The notes under the pieces were generated by a model, which saw nothing but the letters and a program-made list of their open reading frames with translations, made no database searches and was not told the DNA's origin. DNA of 64,000 nt from Pelagomonas calceolata. Taxonomy: Eukaryota; Sar; Pelagophyceae; Pelagomonadales; Pelagomonadaceae. Positions 17,676-27,393 of the stretch are shown here, in pieces (within the stretch, counting starts at the first letter, position 1; each line of letters opens with the position of its first letter). The stretch lies in the NCBI GenBank assembly GCA_918797485.1, contig CAKKNE010000002.1:5732501-5796500 (forward strand), read 5' to 3'. A program made the position numbers and the translations under genes.

Positions 17676-20453
17676 ATGTCGAACGCCACGTACAACGGCC
17701 AGTGGGCCGGCGCCATGGCCGAGCTCGCCGAGCAGGTCCACCTCGAGGACCCCACCCTGGAAGCCGAGGAGGGCGCGCCGGAGCCCGAGCCCGTGCGGCC
17801 GACGTCGATCGCCCAGGCCTTCCAGCACTTTGCGTGTTTGTACATCAAGTACCTGCAGATTTTTAGGAAGCTCGAGCGGTGTTACGACGGCATGGTCCAC
17901 CCGCAAAAAAGGTTGGCGGTGCTGAAGGTGCTCGAGTTAGTCATGCAGCGCGTCGTCGAGTTGAAACATTCCCTCGTCAAGTACAGCCCACCGCCGCCGG
18001 TAGTGCAGCAGGACAAGAGCTTCCCCTGGGAGTACGTGAACCTCGACAGTGTCTTGGTCGATCTCAAACTGCCCCCGGAGACGCTCGAAGTGCCGGTACC
18101 AAAATATTTCCGGGAGGACTCGGAACAAGCGCGGAAAGTCCGAGACAAGATCGTGGAAGGCTACATGCAGGTGAAGCACGGTGTCACGGAGATCCCCCTC
18201 GAAAGTTCGGATGGGCAAGACACTAGTGGCTCCATACCGTTAGATAAAGCTATCGAGATCATCCAGCTCAACGAGCGAGGCCGGCAGGGCAAGGAACGAG
18301 CTACATTAGTCAAAGTGCTGCGGGAGGAGGAAAAACGTAGAAAGGCCTACGACGCGGCGCACGGCGGCGCCGAGCTCGACCAGGACGTCGCGTCCATTGA
18401 GATCCAGCGGGCTTTACGTGGATTAGTCGCTCGAAATAGAGCTTCACGACTACGAGACCGTGAGTTAATCTTCCTCGGCATGCGGCCAAGTATCACCGAG
18501 AATGTGGATCGCGAAGCCCAGCTCAAGAATGCCTACATCATGCGCAAGCAGGAACAAAAAGACAACAAGGACGCCTACGAACGCGCTTTGGAGGACATGA
18601 AGGAGGTCGTGTACAACGACGAGGGGCCCGACATGAAGCGCGAACTCGAGGGGGAGCGCACCGAGTGGCTCGCGGATGCGATCCTCGAGGAGGACACGAC
18701 GGGCATCAAGCCGGCCGAACTCGCGGATGAAGGCAAAAAGCCACGGGAGCGCGGCGGCAAGAAGAAGGCGCGGGAACGGGGCCTCATGCCCGAGTCCATG
18801 CAAGAATTTTACGACGACAAGTATCCGGAACCGGTCGAGGAGGAGCCCGAGGCCGACCCCAAAGCCGACAAGGGGGCCAAGAAGGACGACAAGGGTAAAG
18901 GTAAAGGCAAGAAGGACGAACCGGAAGAGGAGGAGTTACCTTTGTTGCAGGAGAAGCGCGACTTGACCTCGAAGATGTTCGAGACCACGGAACACTATCA
19001 AAATGAATGGGAGGACTTCAACGAGGAGGACAACTTCGCGCAGAAGCACGACGTGGAGCTCGTGAAGAATGAAATTAGGGATGGTGTGAAACTACAAATC
19101 CGCGACGAGGTCGACGAGATGTTTAGGGATCAACTCAAAAAGCTCAAACAGGAGCTCGGCCAGAATTTCGCGAAGCCGCCCAAGGCCAAGAAAATCAAGC
19201 CTAGCAAGAAGAACGCCAAAGGTGAAAAAATAAAGTTCAAGAAGCTCACGGGCGACAAGAACAAAGAAATCGCGGGCCTTAGTGTGGAGGAGACTCTTGT
19301 TAAATTAGTGGATCACGGGTTGGTCAACTCCTACAAACCGCGCAAGATCTCGGATTTGGTCGGCGATTTCAACTACCTGGGTACGGTTCGTCAATCGTGC
19401 GAGCCGCCCCAAGGCGAAGAATGGCAGCCGGCCGATCCAAGCATGCAGCAGTTACGAGCTGCTATTACCGAATATTGTATCCTACCTCTTGGTTCACAAC
19501 GAGTGGCCACGGCCATGCGCGGCGACCAGCACGGCGACGTACCTGATAGCTCATACGAGCCTGTTAGATCGATACTGTTATACGGTCCCAAGGGTAGCGG
19601 CAAGACGGCCATGGTCGAAGCGATCGCTCATGAATTGGGTGCGCTGCTCATCAACATCTCCCCCGCCAAGGTCAAGGGCAAGTTCGGAGAAAATAAGAAG
19701 GCTCCCGCGATCCTTCCTCACCTCATCTGCAAGGTCGCGACGGACCCGGCCTTCAGCCCCGTCATCGTCTACATGGACGACGCGCACGAGTACATGGTGG
19801 GAAAAAAATTTGATAAACAGGGTCCCGGGCGCTTCTGCAAGGAGTTCCAGAACTACAAGAAGTCCTTTTTCACGCGGAAGAAGAACGGCGGCTTCTTCAC
19901 GGTGTCAGCGAAGAAGGGCCCGCAGCCGTGCCCGCCCGACGACAAGAATTGCCCGAACGGGACCTTCGACGCTCGCATCTTATTTATCGGGTGTACGTCT
20001 CAGCCCGAGTTAGCGGACCCGAAACAAACGAAGCTCTTCTTCGACAAGATGCTCTACTTTCCGTACCCCGACCACGCGTCGCGCTACATGCTCTGGAAGC
20101 GGACCATCGCGGAGCAGTTGAAGGGCTCTCCCGTCAACAGTGTGGGAGATCTATCGACGCTCGCGCACGTTTCTGAAGGATTCTCGGCGGGCGCCATTAT
20201 ATCTTGCGTGAAGAAGACGCTCACGAAGCGACGGGTGGAACGGTTGAGCAAAAGGCCCTTCGAGTCGTCCGAGTTCCTGAACCCTTTGGCGAGGGCGGCC
20301 GCCGAAAAGCAGCTCAGCTACCAGGACGACCACAAGGCCTTCCTCAAGTTCACGAGTGAGGTCGCGTCGACGCTCGCGACCGAGAAGAAGAACCTGGAGA
20401 TCATCAAGGCGGGCGGCGATCCGAACGCGAAGAAGAAAGGTAAAAAGAAGTGA
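17676..20453 (+). CDS. DRC11: IQ and AAA domain protein, nexin-dynein regulatory complex subunit 11, 925 aa
   Basis: Axonemal protein (IQCA1/DRC11 family) of the nexin-dynein regulatory complex. The N-terminal helical region includes FACLYIKYLQIFRKLERCYDGMVHPQKR, typical of the family. An IQ motif lies near 245-265 (ASIEIQRALRGLVARNRASRLR). A long Lys/Glu-rich charged segment precedes the AAA domain, which has Walker A GPKGSGKT near 640, a Walker B-like VIVYMDDAHE (Asp-Asp instead of Asp-Glu) and sensor 1-like ILFIGCTSQP. Nucleotide hydrolysis may be weak. The start is the ATG at 17676; an in-frame TTG lies 39 bp upstream. It implies a cilium or flagellum at some life stage. Confidence 0.9.
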   Translation: MSNATYNGQWAGAMAELAEQVHLEDPTLEAEEGAPEPEPVRPTSIAQAFQHFACLYIKYLQIFRKLERCYDGMVHPQKRLAVLKVLELVMQRVVELKHSLVKYSPPPPVVQQDKSFPWEYVNLDSVLVDLKLPPETLEVPVPKYFREDSEQARKVRDKIVEGYMQVKHGVTEIPLESSDGQDTSGSIPLDKAIEIIQLNERGRQGKERATLVKVLREEEKRRKAYDAAHGGAELDQDVASIEIQRALRGLVARNRASRLRDRELIFLGMRPSITENVDREAQLKNAYIMRKQEQKDNKDAYERALEDMKEVVYNDEGPDMKRELEGERTEWLADAILEEDTTGIKPAELADEGKKPRERGGKKKARERGLMPESMQEFYDDKYPEPVEEEPEADPKADKGAKKDDKGKGKGKKDEPEEEELPLLQEKRDLTSKMFETTEHYQNEWEDFNEEDNFAQKHDVELVKNEIRDGVKLQIRDEVDEMFRDQLKKLKQELGQNFAKPPKAKKIKPSKKNAKGEKIKFKKLTGDKNKEIAGLSVEETLVKLVDHGLVNSYKPRKISDLVGDFNYLGTVRQSCEPPQGEEWQPADPSMQQLRAAITEYCILPLGSQRVATAMRGDQHGDVPDSSYEPVRSILLYGPKGSGKTAMVEAIAHELGALLINISPAKVKGKFGENKKAPAILPHLICKVATDPAFSPVIVYMDDAHEYMVGKKFDKQGPGRFCKEFQNYKKSFFTRKKNGGFFTVSAKKGPQPCPPDDKNCPNGTFDARILFIGCTSQPELADPKQTKLFFDKMLYFPYPDHASRYMLWKRTIAEQLKGSPVNSVGDLSTLAHVSEGFSAGAIISCVKKTLTKRRVERLSKRPFESSEFLNPLARAAAEKQLSYQDDHKAFLKFTSEVASTLATEKKNLEIIKAGGDPNAKKKGKKK

Positions 20454-20609
20454 TGGCGGCTAAGTACTTTTCTGTCATTCTCGCGACCTATATCCCGGGG
20501 GCTTTGCGCGTCGGCGTCGCCTGGCGTCGACTGCGTCGCGGTACATGGGTCACGTCTATGTCCACCTCGACGCTGTCTCGAGAGCCGACGCCGTCGCAGG
20601 AACGACGTT

Positions 20610-20623
20610 GCGTCGATGGCGTG
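20610..20623 (+). repeat. Dispersed 14-bp sequence shared with introner cores
   Basis: GCGTCGATGGCGTG in the short convergent gap after DRC11. It is identical to one arm of the internal introner palindrome, but no introner ends flank it here. Confidence 0.5.
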
Positions 20624-20648
20624 AGGGCCGCGCGCGGCTCTAAATGCC

Positions 20649-21419
20649 TTAGGATATGCTACTTATGTCTCCGACGACCTCGTCGTCGCCCTTGTCGTCG
20701 AAGAAGTCGTCGTCGAGGCGGCTCGCGGCCTTGGCGTCGAGGCTCTCCCGCCGCTCCGCGTGCTCCCCCTCGTTAGCGAGCATGCCCTGGACCGCGTCCT
20801 GGAGGAAGATGTCGCAGTCGTAGTCCCGCCACGTCCGCTGCAGGTCCGCGGGCAGCGTGCCCCAGGATACGCCCGGCGAGACCGCGTGGTCGGTCCGCCA
20901 CTTTCTACAAGCCTCGCGCCGTTCCTCCGTCGGCGGCAGGTCGACGACGCGGTCGTCTTCTGGACTTTCTTCGGCGCTCGTCTCGCCGTAGCGGTCGTCG
21001 CCGCCGCCCTCGGCCAAGACGTCGTCCTTGTAGACGTCGTCGCCGAAGGTCGTGGAACCTTCATCCGGACTGCTGTCGCCGAAGACGGGCATCGGCGGCG
21101 CGTGGTCCTCGGCGAGGTGCGCCACGATGGCCGCCGCTTCCGCGTGGCACTCCTTCTTTAGCTCCCGCAGATCCATCATTTTCGTGATGCCGAAGCGGTC
21201 TTCCAGGCCCATGATGACCTCGTGCAGGAGCGCCGCGTTCTCCCGGGCCTCGACCTCCATGGCCTCGAGGCGGCGCTCCAGCGCGACGCGCCGCGACGTC
21301 GCGGAGCCCGGATCGTAGCCGCCGCAGCCGTGGTTGTACTTCAGGTTCACTAATACCAGAACCACGCAGAGCGCCGTGAAGAGCGTCTCCAAGATTATTA
21401 TCGAGAGGTTGCGGGCCAT
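20649..21419 (-). CDS. Uncharacterised type II membrane protein, 256 aa
   Basis: One N-terminal transmembrane helix (MARNLSIIILETLFTALCVV, running to VLVNL) is followed by a coiled-coil-like segment (ALERRLEAMEVEARENAALLHEV), an acidic linker, and a small C-terminal module with spaced Cys, Trp and His (CRKWRTDH, GVSWGTLPADLQRTWRDYDCD). The module looks extracytoplasmic, perhaps lumenal Golgi. The start is the first ATG (21419); the upstream open frame uses only non-ATG codons. I do not recognise the family. Confidence 0.65.
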   Translation of the reverse strand: MARNLSIIILETLFTALCVVLVLVNLKYNHGCGGYDPGSATSRRVALERRLEAMEVEARENAALLHEVIMGLEDRFGITKMMDLRELKKECHAEAAAIVAHLAEDHAPPMPVFGDSSPDEGSTTFGDDVYKDDVLAEGGGDDRYGETSAEESPEDDRVVDLPPTEERREACRKWRTDHAVSPGVSWGTLPADLQRTWRDYDCDIFLQDAVQGMLANEGEHAERRESLDAKAASRLDDDFFDDKGDDEVVGDISSIS

Positions 21420-21601
21420 CTTTCGCTGCGGCTCGCGCTTGCCCAGCAGGTCAGTGGCTCTCCCGGTGCGGAGGGGCTTTGCGCAGCGGGACTTGTGCCG
21501 CCAGCCGGCTATAGTATTGGAAACAGATAAAATACAGCCGCAAATCACTTCAATGGTGCATTCCACCCTGAGTTTGCTAAGCTCCGCAAAAAGCTGTGAT
21601 T

Positions 21602-21625
21602 ACTAGTGTCTTACTGAACGCTGGC
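21602..21625 (-). promoter_or_regulatory. Palindromic upstream motif, copy 4
   Basis: ACTAGTGTCTTAC then TGAACGCTGGC. It lies 87 bp before the ATG of the Cys-rich membrane protein and 183 bp from the divergent type II protein. Confidence 0.55.
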
Positions 21626-21712
21626 TCGGCGTGAAACGCGGAGCTTCACCGCCTGAGTACTACGCCCGTAGCCCATTTAGGAACCCGCCCAGGGCCTTCA
21701 GAGAGCCCCACC

Positions 21713-22762
21713 ATGACGAAGTTCCTATTGACCACGGCCGGCGTGGCCTCGGTGCTCACGCTGCTCAGCGGAGGCCGAAGGTATCAGTCAGAGTCACATT
21801 TAGCCGCGCGCGACCTTCCCGCCCCCCCAGGCCCCAGGGGACGCCCCAGGCGACCGCTCGAACCTCACAGGCAGCGCCCCTTCCCGAACGACGGCGCCTA
21901 CCTCCGGGCCCTGGCCGACGTCCACGACTACTGCTCCGACGACTTCATGCGCCTCTGCACGTCGCAGGGCACGGAGATGGAGGAGGAGCCCGCCGACGAG
22001 GGACTCGTCGCGCCGGTCCGCCGCCTCGCCACGCTCCTGATTGACGTGCGCGCCGTCGACGCCGACGCCGAGGCCCACGGGCCCTCGCGCCACGCGGCGC
22101 CGCTCCGCCTCGGCCGCGGCCGCGACATGTGCCTTCGTGCCCACCTGTGCATAAATCAAAATTTCACGACGCGTTCCTCCGCGCCACACCTGCTCGATAG
22201 CGTGGCGGTGCCGATTCCTTCGCCACCCGACTCACTGGTTGATTTGCGCACAGGTGCCCACTATGACGAGCTCTCGACGGAGTGCAAGGCGGCTGTGGCC
22301 TTAGTAGACGACGCCGCGGAGGCCATGCCCCACCACGGCATGTGCCCGTTCATGATGTCTCTCTTCTTCGGCGCGCTGATCGGCATGGTCTTCCTCGTGC
22401 GTAAGGTGCGCGCGAAAAAGCAGATCATGAAGAAGATCCTCGAGGCCATCCGCGCGGACACGCAGCTCCAGGCCCTCGTCGAGGCCAAGGCCGGCGTCTC
22501 CGTGCCGGCGCCGTGCAACTGCAAGTGCGGCCTCCACTTCCGCGCCGCCGTGTTCGCGCTCCTCCTCAGCATGTTCGTCGGCGCGCCGCTGGTCATGGTC
22601 GTCTCCCTGATCGGCTGCTGCTGCTGCAAGTGCTGGAAGTGCTGCCGCGGCGGCTGCTGCGCCCCGAAGCCCGACGCGGCGCCGGAGGACTACGCCGCGC
22701 TCTCCGACACCGAGAAGCAGCAGCCCTCGAGCCTCCTCGCCGCGTCGCGCGACGAGAAGTAG
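21713..22762 (+). CDS. Cys-rich GLG1-like membrane protein, two exons, 310 aa when spliced
   Basis: Secretory-pathway membrane protein. Exons are 21713-22136 and 22254-22762. A signal peptide (MTKFLLTTAGVASVLTLLSG) is followed by a Cys-containing module. When spliced it reads YCSDDFMRLC ... DMCLRAHYDELSTECKAAV, the spacing of Golgi-glycoprotein-1 Cys-rich repeats (C..D..rlC, CL..h...LS..C). Two hydrophobic segments follow (MMSLFFGALIGMVFLV and FRAAVFALLLSMFVGAPLVM), then a Cys cluster that may be palmitoylated. The introner intron is 117 bp, divisible by three and without a stop, so an unspliced message would encode a protein 39 residues longer. Confidence 0.7.
   Translation: MTKFLLTTAGVASVLTLLSGGRRYQSESHLAARDLPAPPGPRGRPRRPLEPHRQRPFPNDGAYLRALADVHDYCSDDFMRLCTSQGTEMEEEPADEGLVAPVRRLATLLIDVRAVDADAEAHGPSRHAAPLRLGRGRDMCLRAHLCINQNFTTRSSAPHLLDSVAVPIPSPPDSLVDLRTGAHYDELSTECKAAVALVDDAAEAMPHHGMCPFMMSLFFGALIGMVFLVRKVRAKKQIMKKILEAIRADTQLQALVEAKAGVSVPAPCNCKCGLHFRAAVFALLLSMFVGAPLVMVVSLIGCCCCKCWKCCRGGCCAPKPDAAPEDYAALSDTEKQQPSSLLAASRDEK
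22145..22253 (+). mobile_element. Diverged introner in the Cys-rich protein gene (109 bp; intron 22137-22253)
   Basis: Imperfect inverted ends CTGTGCATAAATCAA and TTGATTTGCGCACAG. Perfect 8-bp duplications GTGCCCAC lie at 22137-22144 and 22254-22261. The donor GT comes from the duplication and the acceptor AG from the element end. Its 3' end (ACTGGTTGATTT) corresponds to the left end of the ERD2 element, so the orientation is reversed. Confidence 0.88.
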
Positions 22763-23220
22763 ACACCGACGCTCATCTGAAGCCTACGCCCCATACGCCC
22801 CCTCGTTCCCTGTCCTGATTACGTAAAAAAGATTTTATATGACCCCAGAACCAGCGGCAGACTGATAACATATCCCGGCGATAACCAGGAGACAACAGCA
22901 ACCAAAACAAGCCAGGCTGATCGAGGTTGCCTGGCGTCGTCGAGGCGGCCCGCGAACCCACCGTCCCGTGCCGCCGCCCCGTTTCCTGCGCACGACTACT
23001 TAGGCAGAGAGAAACATTCGATTGAGACTTCGCACGAAGATCACTACCGCGAGACGTCGCGAAGCGCGGACCCGCACTATTTTTCGCAGATCGGATTCGC
23101 CTTCGCCTTCGCCGCGAACGCAAATCAAAAAGGCAGCCCGCGGCTGCAGAAATTGGTCCGCGCGCACGACCGCTGCGCAGAAATTGTTGCGCACAACAAC
23201 CGAAGCCAGGCAAGAAAAGC
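22763..23220. other. Intergenic region, no gene seen
   Basis: Between the Cys-rich protein stop and the anoctamin start. Only short unsupported frames; none of the recurrent motifs. Confidence 0.4.
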
Positions 23221-25377
23221 ATGCCCCAAATCCACGCCCACGAGACGCGCGGCGCCGCCGCCTGGACGGCGGCCACGAAGTCTACCAGTAGCGAGGATCA
23301 TATTAAGAGGAGCATGGCCGCCACGTCGTCGCGCTGCGAGGTGCTCCTGGCCATCCGAGAGCAGGGCGGCAACGACGACGAGTCCTACGTCGAGTTACTG
23401 GTCCACGCTTTGAAATGTAGACAGTTATCTGTGAGTAGAGAAGGCAGATACCTACTCGTGACGTGCAAGGGCGACGTGCTAGCAAGGGAAGCGGACGCTT
23501 GTAAATTGGTGAAGACGAGACGGAGCGATAAGAGGGTGGAGGTCTTTGTTGACAGGGACGGGGCGAGATTGCGGTACGAGCTCGACGCCGAGGGGTGTTT
23601 GTTCTCGCGGGCCGAAGAAGCGTTATTACTTGAACGAGCGTGTACAAAAGCTACGGTCGAACAGGCCGCGGAAGGTCTCGGAGCGAGGTGGAAGAAGAAA
23701 AGTAGAGACTTGCCGCCGCAAATCGCTCAATTAGCGGAAGACTCTTTACTGGAAGCCTTGAAGCAGACGGGAGTCATCGAAGATTCTGTTATTTTGGGCA
23801 TCAACACCCAAATGAGCTGGTGGGCGTGGGTGTGTGCGCCCTCACAAAAGATCCACAAGGCCTTCGGGAGCGACGTCGCGTTGTACTTCGCGTGGATGAA
23901 TTTTTTTCAGTTGTGGCTGTTAATACCTTCTTTAGTAGGAGGGTACGTCTACCACCTGAGGATCGAGGAAGGTGTTTCTATTGACGACGACCAGTGGGCC
24001 CCGGTGTATGCTTTAGCGGTGTGCTTGTGGGCGGCGTTGTTCTGCAAGTTTTGGAGTCGTCGTGAAGCTCAAGTAGCCGTGGACCACGGCGACGTTCTAT
24101 TGGCGAGCGACGGTGGTGTGCGGCCGGGCTACCGGGGCGCGCCGCGGCCGTCGCCCGTCACTGGGAAATTGGAGCGGTATTCGCCGCCGATCTATAGGCA
24201 TTTAGCGTACATCCTCTCCATAATCGTGACGGGTTTGATGTTACGCGTCGCTTTATTATGGCATGTGATATCACTAAACCTGCAGGGCTACATCACTTCT
24301 GATTATGTCGGCGAGCAGGACTTTTATCGGGCGGACGTCGCGAAGTATGCCTTAGAGGGTGAAATCTTCGACCCGAAGAGCACGGAATTCTATGGATTGA
24401 AGGCGTTAGTACCTACTTTAATACATGTCGTCGTCGTTAGAATACTGAACCTGATCTACTCGTACGTCGCCGAAGTACTCACGAAACTGGAGAACCACGA
24501 GACGCAGAGCATGCACAACAACGCGTTACTTGTCAAACGCTTCATTTTCGAGGCCGTCGATGCCTACGCTGGGTTGGTCTTCCTAGGGTTCGTGCGACGG
24601 GATGTGGTAAGATTGCGCCAGGAGCTCATCGCTATATATTGTGTGGACACAGCAAGAAGGGTCTTCCAGGAGGCCTTGTTACCTTTATGTATCACAGCCA
24701 TAACATCCCTAAGAAACAAGGACACAACCGCTAAGAGGAAGAAAAATGACGACTTCCGCTCGATGACCTTGAACCGGACGAAGTCCAACATCGATACACG
24801 GGCGGAGAAGGAGCTCGCGAAGCCTGTATATGAGCCCTTCGACGACTACCTCGAGATGGTCATCGAGTTTGGATATGTATGTCTCTTTGCCTCGGTGTTC
24901 CCGCTCGGGGCGTTATTGTCATTCGTGGCGAATTTTGTCGAGGTGCGGTCGGACTTGTTCAAGATCCTTTACGTGTATAGGAGGCCGTCGCCGAAACGCG
25001 CTCGTACTATCGGCGCGTGGGCTCCTATCTTGAGGGGTTTGGTCTACGTCGCGATCGCCTCGAACGCCTTCCTCTTTGCTTTTGGTTCTGAACAGATGGT
25101 GCGCTGGTTCCCGCAATACTTCGACCGCGTTTCATTAAGGAAGGCGGGCTTCTCGAAGGACTACGCGAAGAAGGTGGCGCGCGAGGGCGGCGAGAAGAGC
25201 GCCGCGGAGGCCCAGGCGGGCAAGGGGCGCGTCGTCGTGTTGGTCGCCGTGGCCCTGGAGCATCTCGTCGTGCTCGCTTGTGTATTGGTGGAATTGGTGA
25301 TCCCGTCCATGGGCGAGGGCACGCGCGTCGAGGTGCAGCGACTGCTCTACGAGCGCGACCGCGCCGCCTCGGCCTAA
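23221..25377 (+). CDS. Anoctamin (TMEM16 family) membrane protein, 718 aa
   Basis: Calcium-activated chloride channel or lipid scramblase family, ten predicted membrane helices, plasma or endomembrane. The cytosolic N-terminal region (1-200) precedes ALYFAWMNFFQLWLLIPSLVG (first helices). A segment rich in family residues is KRFIFEAVDAYAGLVFLGF. The signature YEPFDDYLEMVIEFGYVCLFASVFPLGALLSFVANFVEVRSDLFKI matches the family consensus for helices 7-8 that hold calcium-binding acidic residues. The C-terminus has the final hydrophobic segment (LVAVALEHLVVLACVLVELVIPSM). The start is the ATG at 23221; 23314 (MAATSSRCEVLLAI) is an alternative. Channel versus scramblase function is not decidable here. 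It converges with the next gene, 15 bp apart. Confidence 0.92.
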   Translation: MPQIHAHETRGAAAWTAATKSTSSEDHIKRSMAATSSRCEVLLAIREQGGNDDESYVELLVHALKCRQLSVSREGRYLLVTCKGDVLAREADACKLVKTRRSDKRVEVFVDRDGARLRYELDAEGCLFSRAEEALLLERACTKATVEQAAEGLGARWKKKSRDLPPQIAQLAEDSLLEALKQTGVIEDSVILGINTQMSWWAWVCAPSQKIHKAFGSDVALYFAWMNFFQLWLLIPSLVGGYVYHLRIEEGVSIDDDQWAPVYALAVCLWAALFCKFWSRREAQVAVDHGDVLLASDGGVRPGYRGAPRPSPVTGKLERYSPPIYRHLAYILSIIVTGLMLRVALLWHVISLNLQGYITSDYVGEQDFYRADVAKYALEGEIFDPKSTEFYGLKALVPTLIHVVVVRILNLIYSYVAEVLTKLENHETQSMHNNALLVKRFIFEAVDAYAGLVFLGFVRRDVVRLRQELIAIYCVDTARRVFQEALLPLCITAITSLRNKDTTAKRKKNDDFRSMTLNRTKSNIDTRAEKELAKPVYEPFDDYLEMVIEFGYVCLFASVFPLGALLSFVANFVEVRSDLFKILYVYRRPSPKRARTIGAWAPILRGLVYVAIASNAFLFAFGSEQMVRWFPQYFDRVSLRKAGFSKDYAKKVAREGGEKSAAEAQAGKGRVVVLVAVALEHLVVLACVLVELVIPSMGEGTRVEVQRLLYERDRAASA

Positions 25378-25392
25378 GTTACACATCCCTTA

Positions 25393-27018
25393 TTAGTCCG
25401 GGTCCCAGGGTCGGATGATGTCCCCGTCTTTATAGTCGTCCTTCAGCGCGGCGAGCGCTGCGCCCAAGTCCGGCTTGGCGCCATAGGGGTGCAGCTGCTC
25501 GTCGTCGTCCGAGGAGTCGTCGGACGCGGTCTCCTCCGACTCCGACTCGCTGGAGCTCTCATCGTTGTTTGCGTTGTGATAAAGCACCCGGGCGCCTTGC
25601 ACGCGCATGCTTCCGTCGGGGCCGCGCACGGTTGTGACTGGCACGGCGCCCGGCGCCACCCTTGGTTTGGGCTCGGTGTCCGTGGGCTCGTCGTCGTCGT
25701 GCCGCCGCCGCAGCCGCCGCATGGCGTCCGGGTCCGCCCGAAACAAGTGCGCTGCCAACTCCCTGCCCAGCCGCCGCTCCCTCGCGTCTCGGACCTCCTG
25801 CGGTACGTTCGCCGCGGCCGCGGCCTTAGCCTCGCTCGCTTCGAAGACCTCGGCGTTGTTCCGCAGACACGCTTTGAGGCCCTCGGCGTCATCGACGGCG
25901 AATCGTCTTCCCCCAAGCTCGACGGTCGTGCGGTCCTTCGCTTCCTGTCGAGCCTCGCTCGCTTCCCGCCGGGCCGTCGCGGCGAAGGCGTTCAATTTCA
26001 TGAGCTCTTTCTGAACCTCGCGGGCCGCGTCCTTGACCCGCTGCTCCGCGTCGCGTCGCGCCCTTCGGTCCTCGTTGCCCATCCGCAGCCGCTCGCCGAG
26101 GCGCTTGGCGACGACCTCACCGCTCGCCCCGTCGCCCGGTTTTGCGATGTCATCCAAATCTTCCTCTGTCACGCCGAGGAGCTGCGCGAGGCGCCGCCGC
26201 AGCTCGCGCCCTTGCTCATCTCTGTCCCAGCGCGACTTTTTCTCCTTTTCGCGCGCTTCCAGCGCGTGCCCCAGCATTCCCATCCCTACCCAGGTCGCAA
26301 ACAGGACGATCGCCAGCAGCGCGTAGCGCCCCGTCAGGGCCGCCCACATACCGCGCGGGTCCGGCCACGTCCTGTCGCGCACGCGGCGCACGACCGAGCA
26401 CAGGAGCTGCGTGTAGACGGCGCAGGCGGCCCAGAGCGACCGGCCGATCGACGCTTCCAGTAAACACGTCCCGAAGCCGACGGCCCACAGGTACATCACG
26501 AAGAGCATACAGTACCCCAGCACGGGCCAGTCGTCCCTATCTACGGTCGCCGCGAAGAGGTAGGACGCGACGTACAAACATTGGACCGTGCCGAAGGCCG
26601 TGCCCTTGTTCGCGCCGCTGTCCATGAACGAATACTCGAGGTGCTGGCCCAGGGGCACGATCAGCCAGATCCTCAGTAATAAGGGAACCAAGCCGAACGA
26701 CCGATACAAAAACACGGGGTACGCGAAGATCGAGATCGTCTGGAACCACTGCACGCCCATGAAAAGCAGCTCGATCCAGGGCGGGCAGCCCGCCGGCGTC
26801 CACCATCTCACGCCATTGGTCTTCGGGAGCGCCACGCCGCAGACGAATTCGTCCGGCGGCTCCTGCCGGAATCGTTCCTTCATCTTCTCGTCGCTGTAGT
26901 AGTCGTCGTCGTCGTCCGCGATTCTGTTCAGGCGATGCCGCAGGCCCTCCAGCTCCCTCAGCCGGCCATCATTCACTCTCTCCTGCATTTCTCGCGCGAG
27001 GCGATCTCCGCGGTCCAT
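25393..27018 (-). CDS. Uncharacterised multi-pass membrane protein with long coiled-coil tail, 541 aa
   Basis: Residues 1-65 are charged. About five or six hydrophobic segments lie between 85 and 275 (for example WIELLFMGVQWFQTISIFAYPVFLY, PLLLRIWLIVPLG, VLGYCMLFVMYLWAVGFGTCLL, RYALLAIVLFATWVGMGMLG). A long charged, coiled-coil-prone region and a Ser/Asp/Glu-rich stretch follow (SSSESESEETASDDSSDDDE). The end is RPWDPD. The start is the first ATG (27018); the frame upstream is open only from a GTG. I do not recognise the family. Confidence 0.7.
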   Translation of the reverse strand: MDRGDRLAREMQERVNDGRLRELEGLRHRLNRIADDDDDYYSDEKMKERFRQEPPDEFVCGVALPKTNGVRWWTPAGCPPWIELLFMGVQWFQTISIFAYPVFLYRSFGLVPLLLRIWLIVPLGQHLEYSFMDSGANKGTAFGTVQCLYVASYLFAATVDRDDWPVLGYCMLFVMYLWAVGFGTCLLEASIGRSLWAACAVYTQLLCSVVRRVRDRTWPDPRGMWAALTGRYALLAIVLFATWVGMGMLGHALEAREKEKKSRWDRDEQGRELRRRLAQLLGVTEEDLDDIAKPGDGASGEVVAKRLGERLRMGNEDRRARRDAEQRVKDAAREVQKELMKLNAFAATARREASEARQEAKDRTTVELGGRRFAVDDAEGLKACLRNNAEVFEASEAKAAAAANVPQEVRDARERRLGRELAAHLFRADPDAMRRLRRRHDDDEPTDTEPKPRVAPGAVPVTTVRGPDGSMRVQGARVLYHNANNDESSSESESEETASDDSSDDDEQLHPYGAKPDLGAALAALKDDYKDGDIIRPWDPD

Positions 27019-27195
27019 CTGTGTGGGGCGACGCGCCTTTGCCTTGTGCTGTCGATTTTGCCTTGGGTTTGGTCGGCTGCCCCAGCAGTACCCGTGAAAC
27101 TCGTGTGCTTGAAGCTGCCCACAACAAACACGTAGGCTGCCCACAGGCTGTGTTGAGCTACAACACGGGGCGCCGTCGCGTCGAAGCTGGAGAAC

Positions 27196-27218
27196 CTAGT
27201 ATGTCTATTGACACTAGC
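27196..27218 (+). promoter_or_regulatory. Palindromic upstream motif, variant copy 5
   Basis: CTAGTATGTC, TATT, GACACTAGC: a symmetric variant of the family. It is nearly midway between two divergent starts (27018 and 27394). Confidence 0.45.
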
Positions 27219-27393
27219 TCGATGCAGCTCGCTTTTGCATTGCAGCGCTCCTCACACTATATATCAGCAGTTGTGAGCACGCAGGAGTGGGTTTTCGTTG
27301 CATTGAAAAGCGATCCTGTGAGTTGTGGTCGAATCGAGCGAAGACCTAGCAAGCAAACACTCATCTGCCCTGCACACTGCTGCAGCGCATAAA

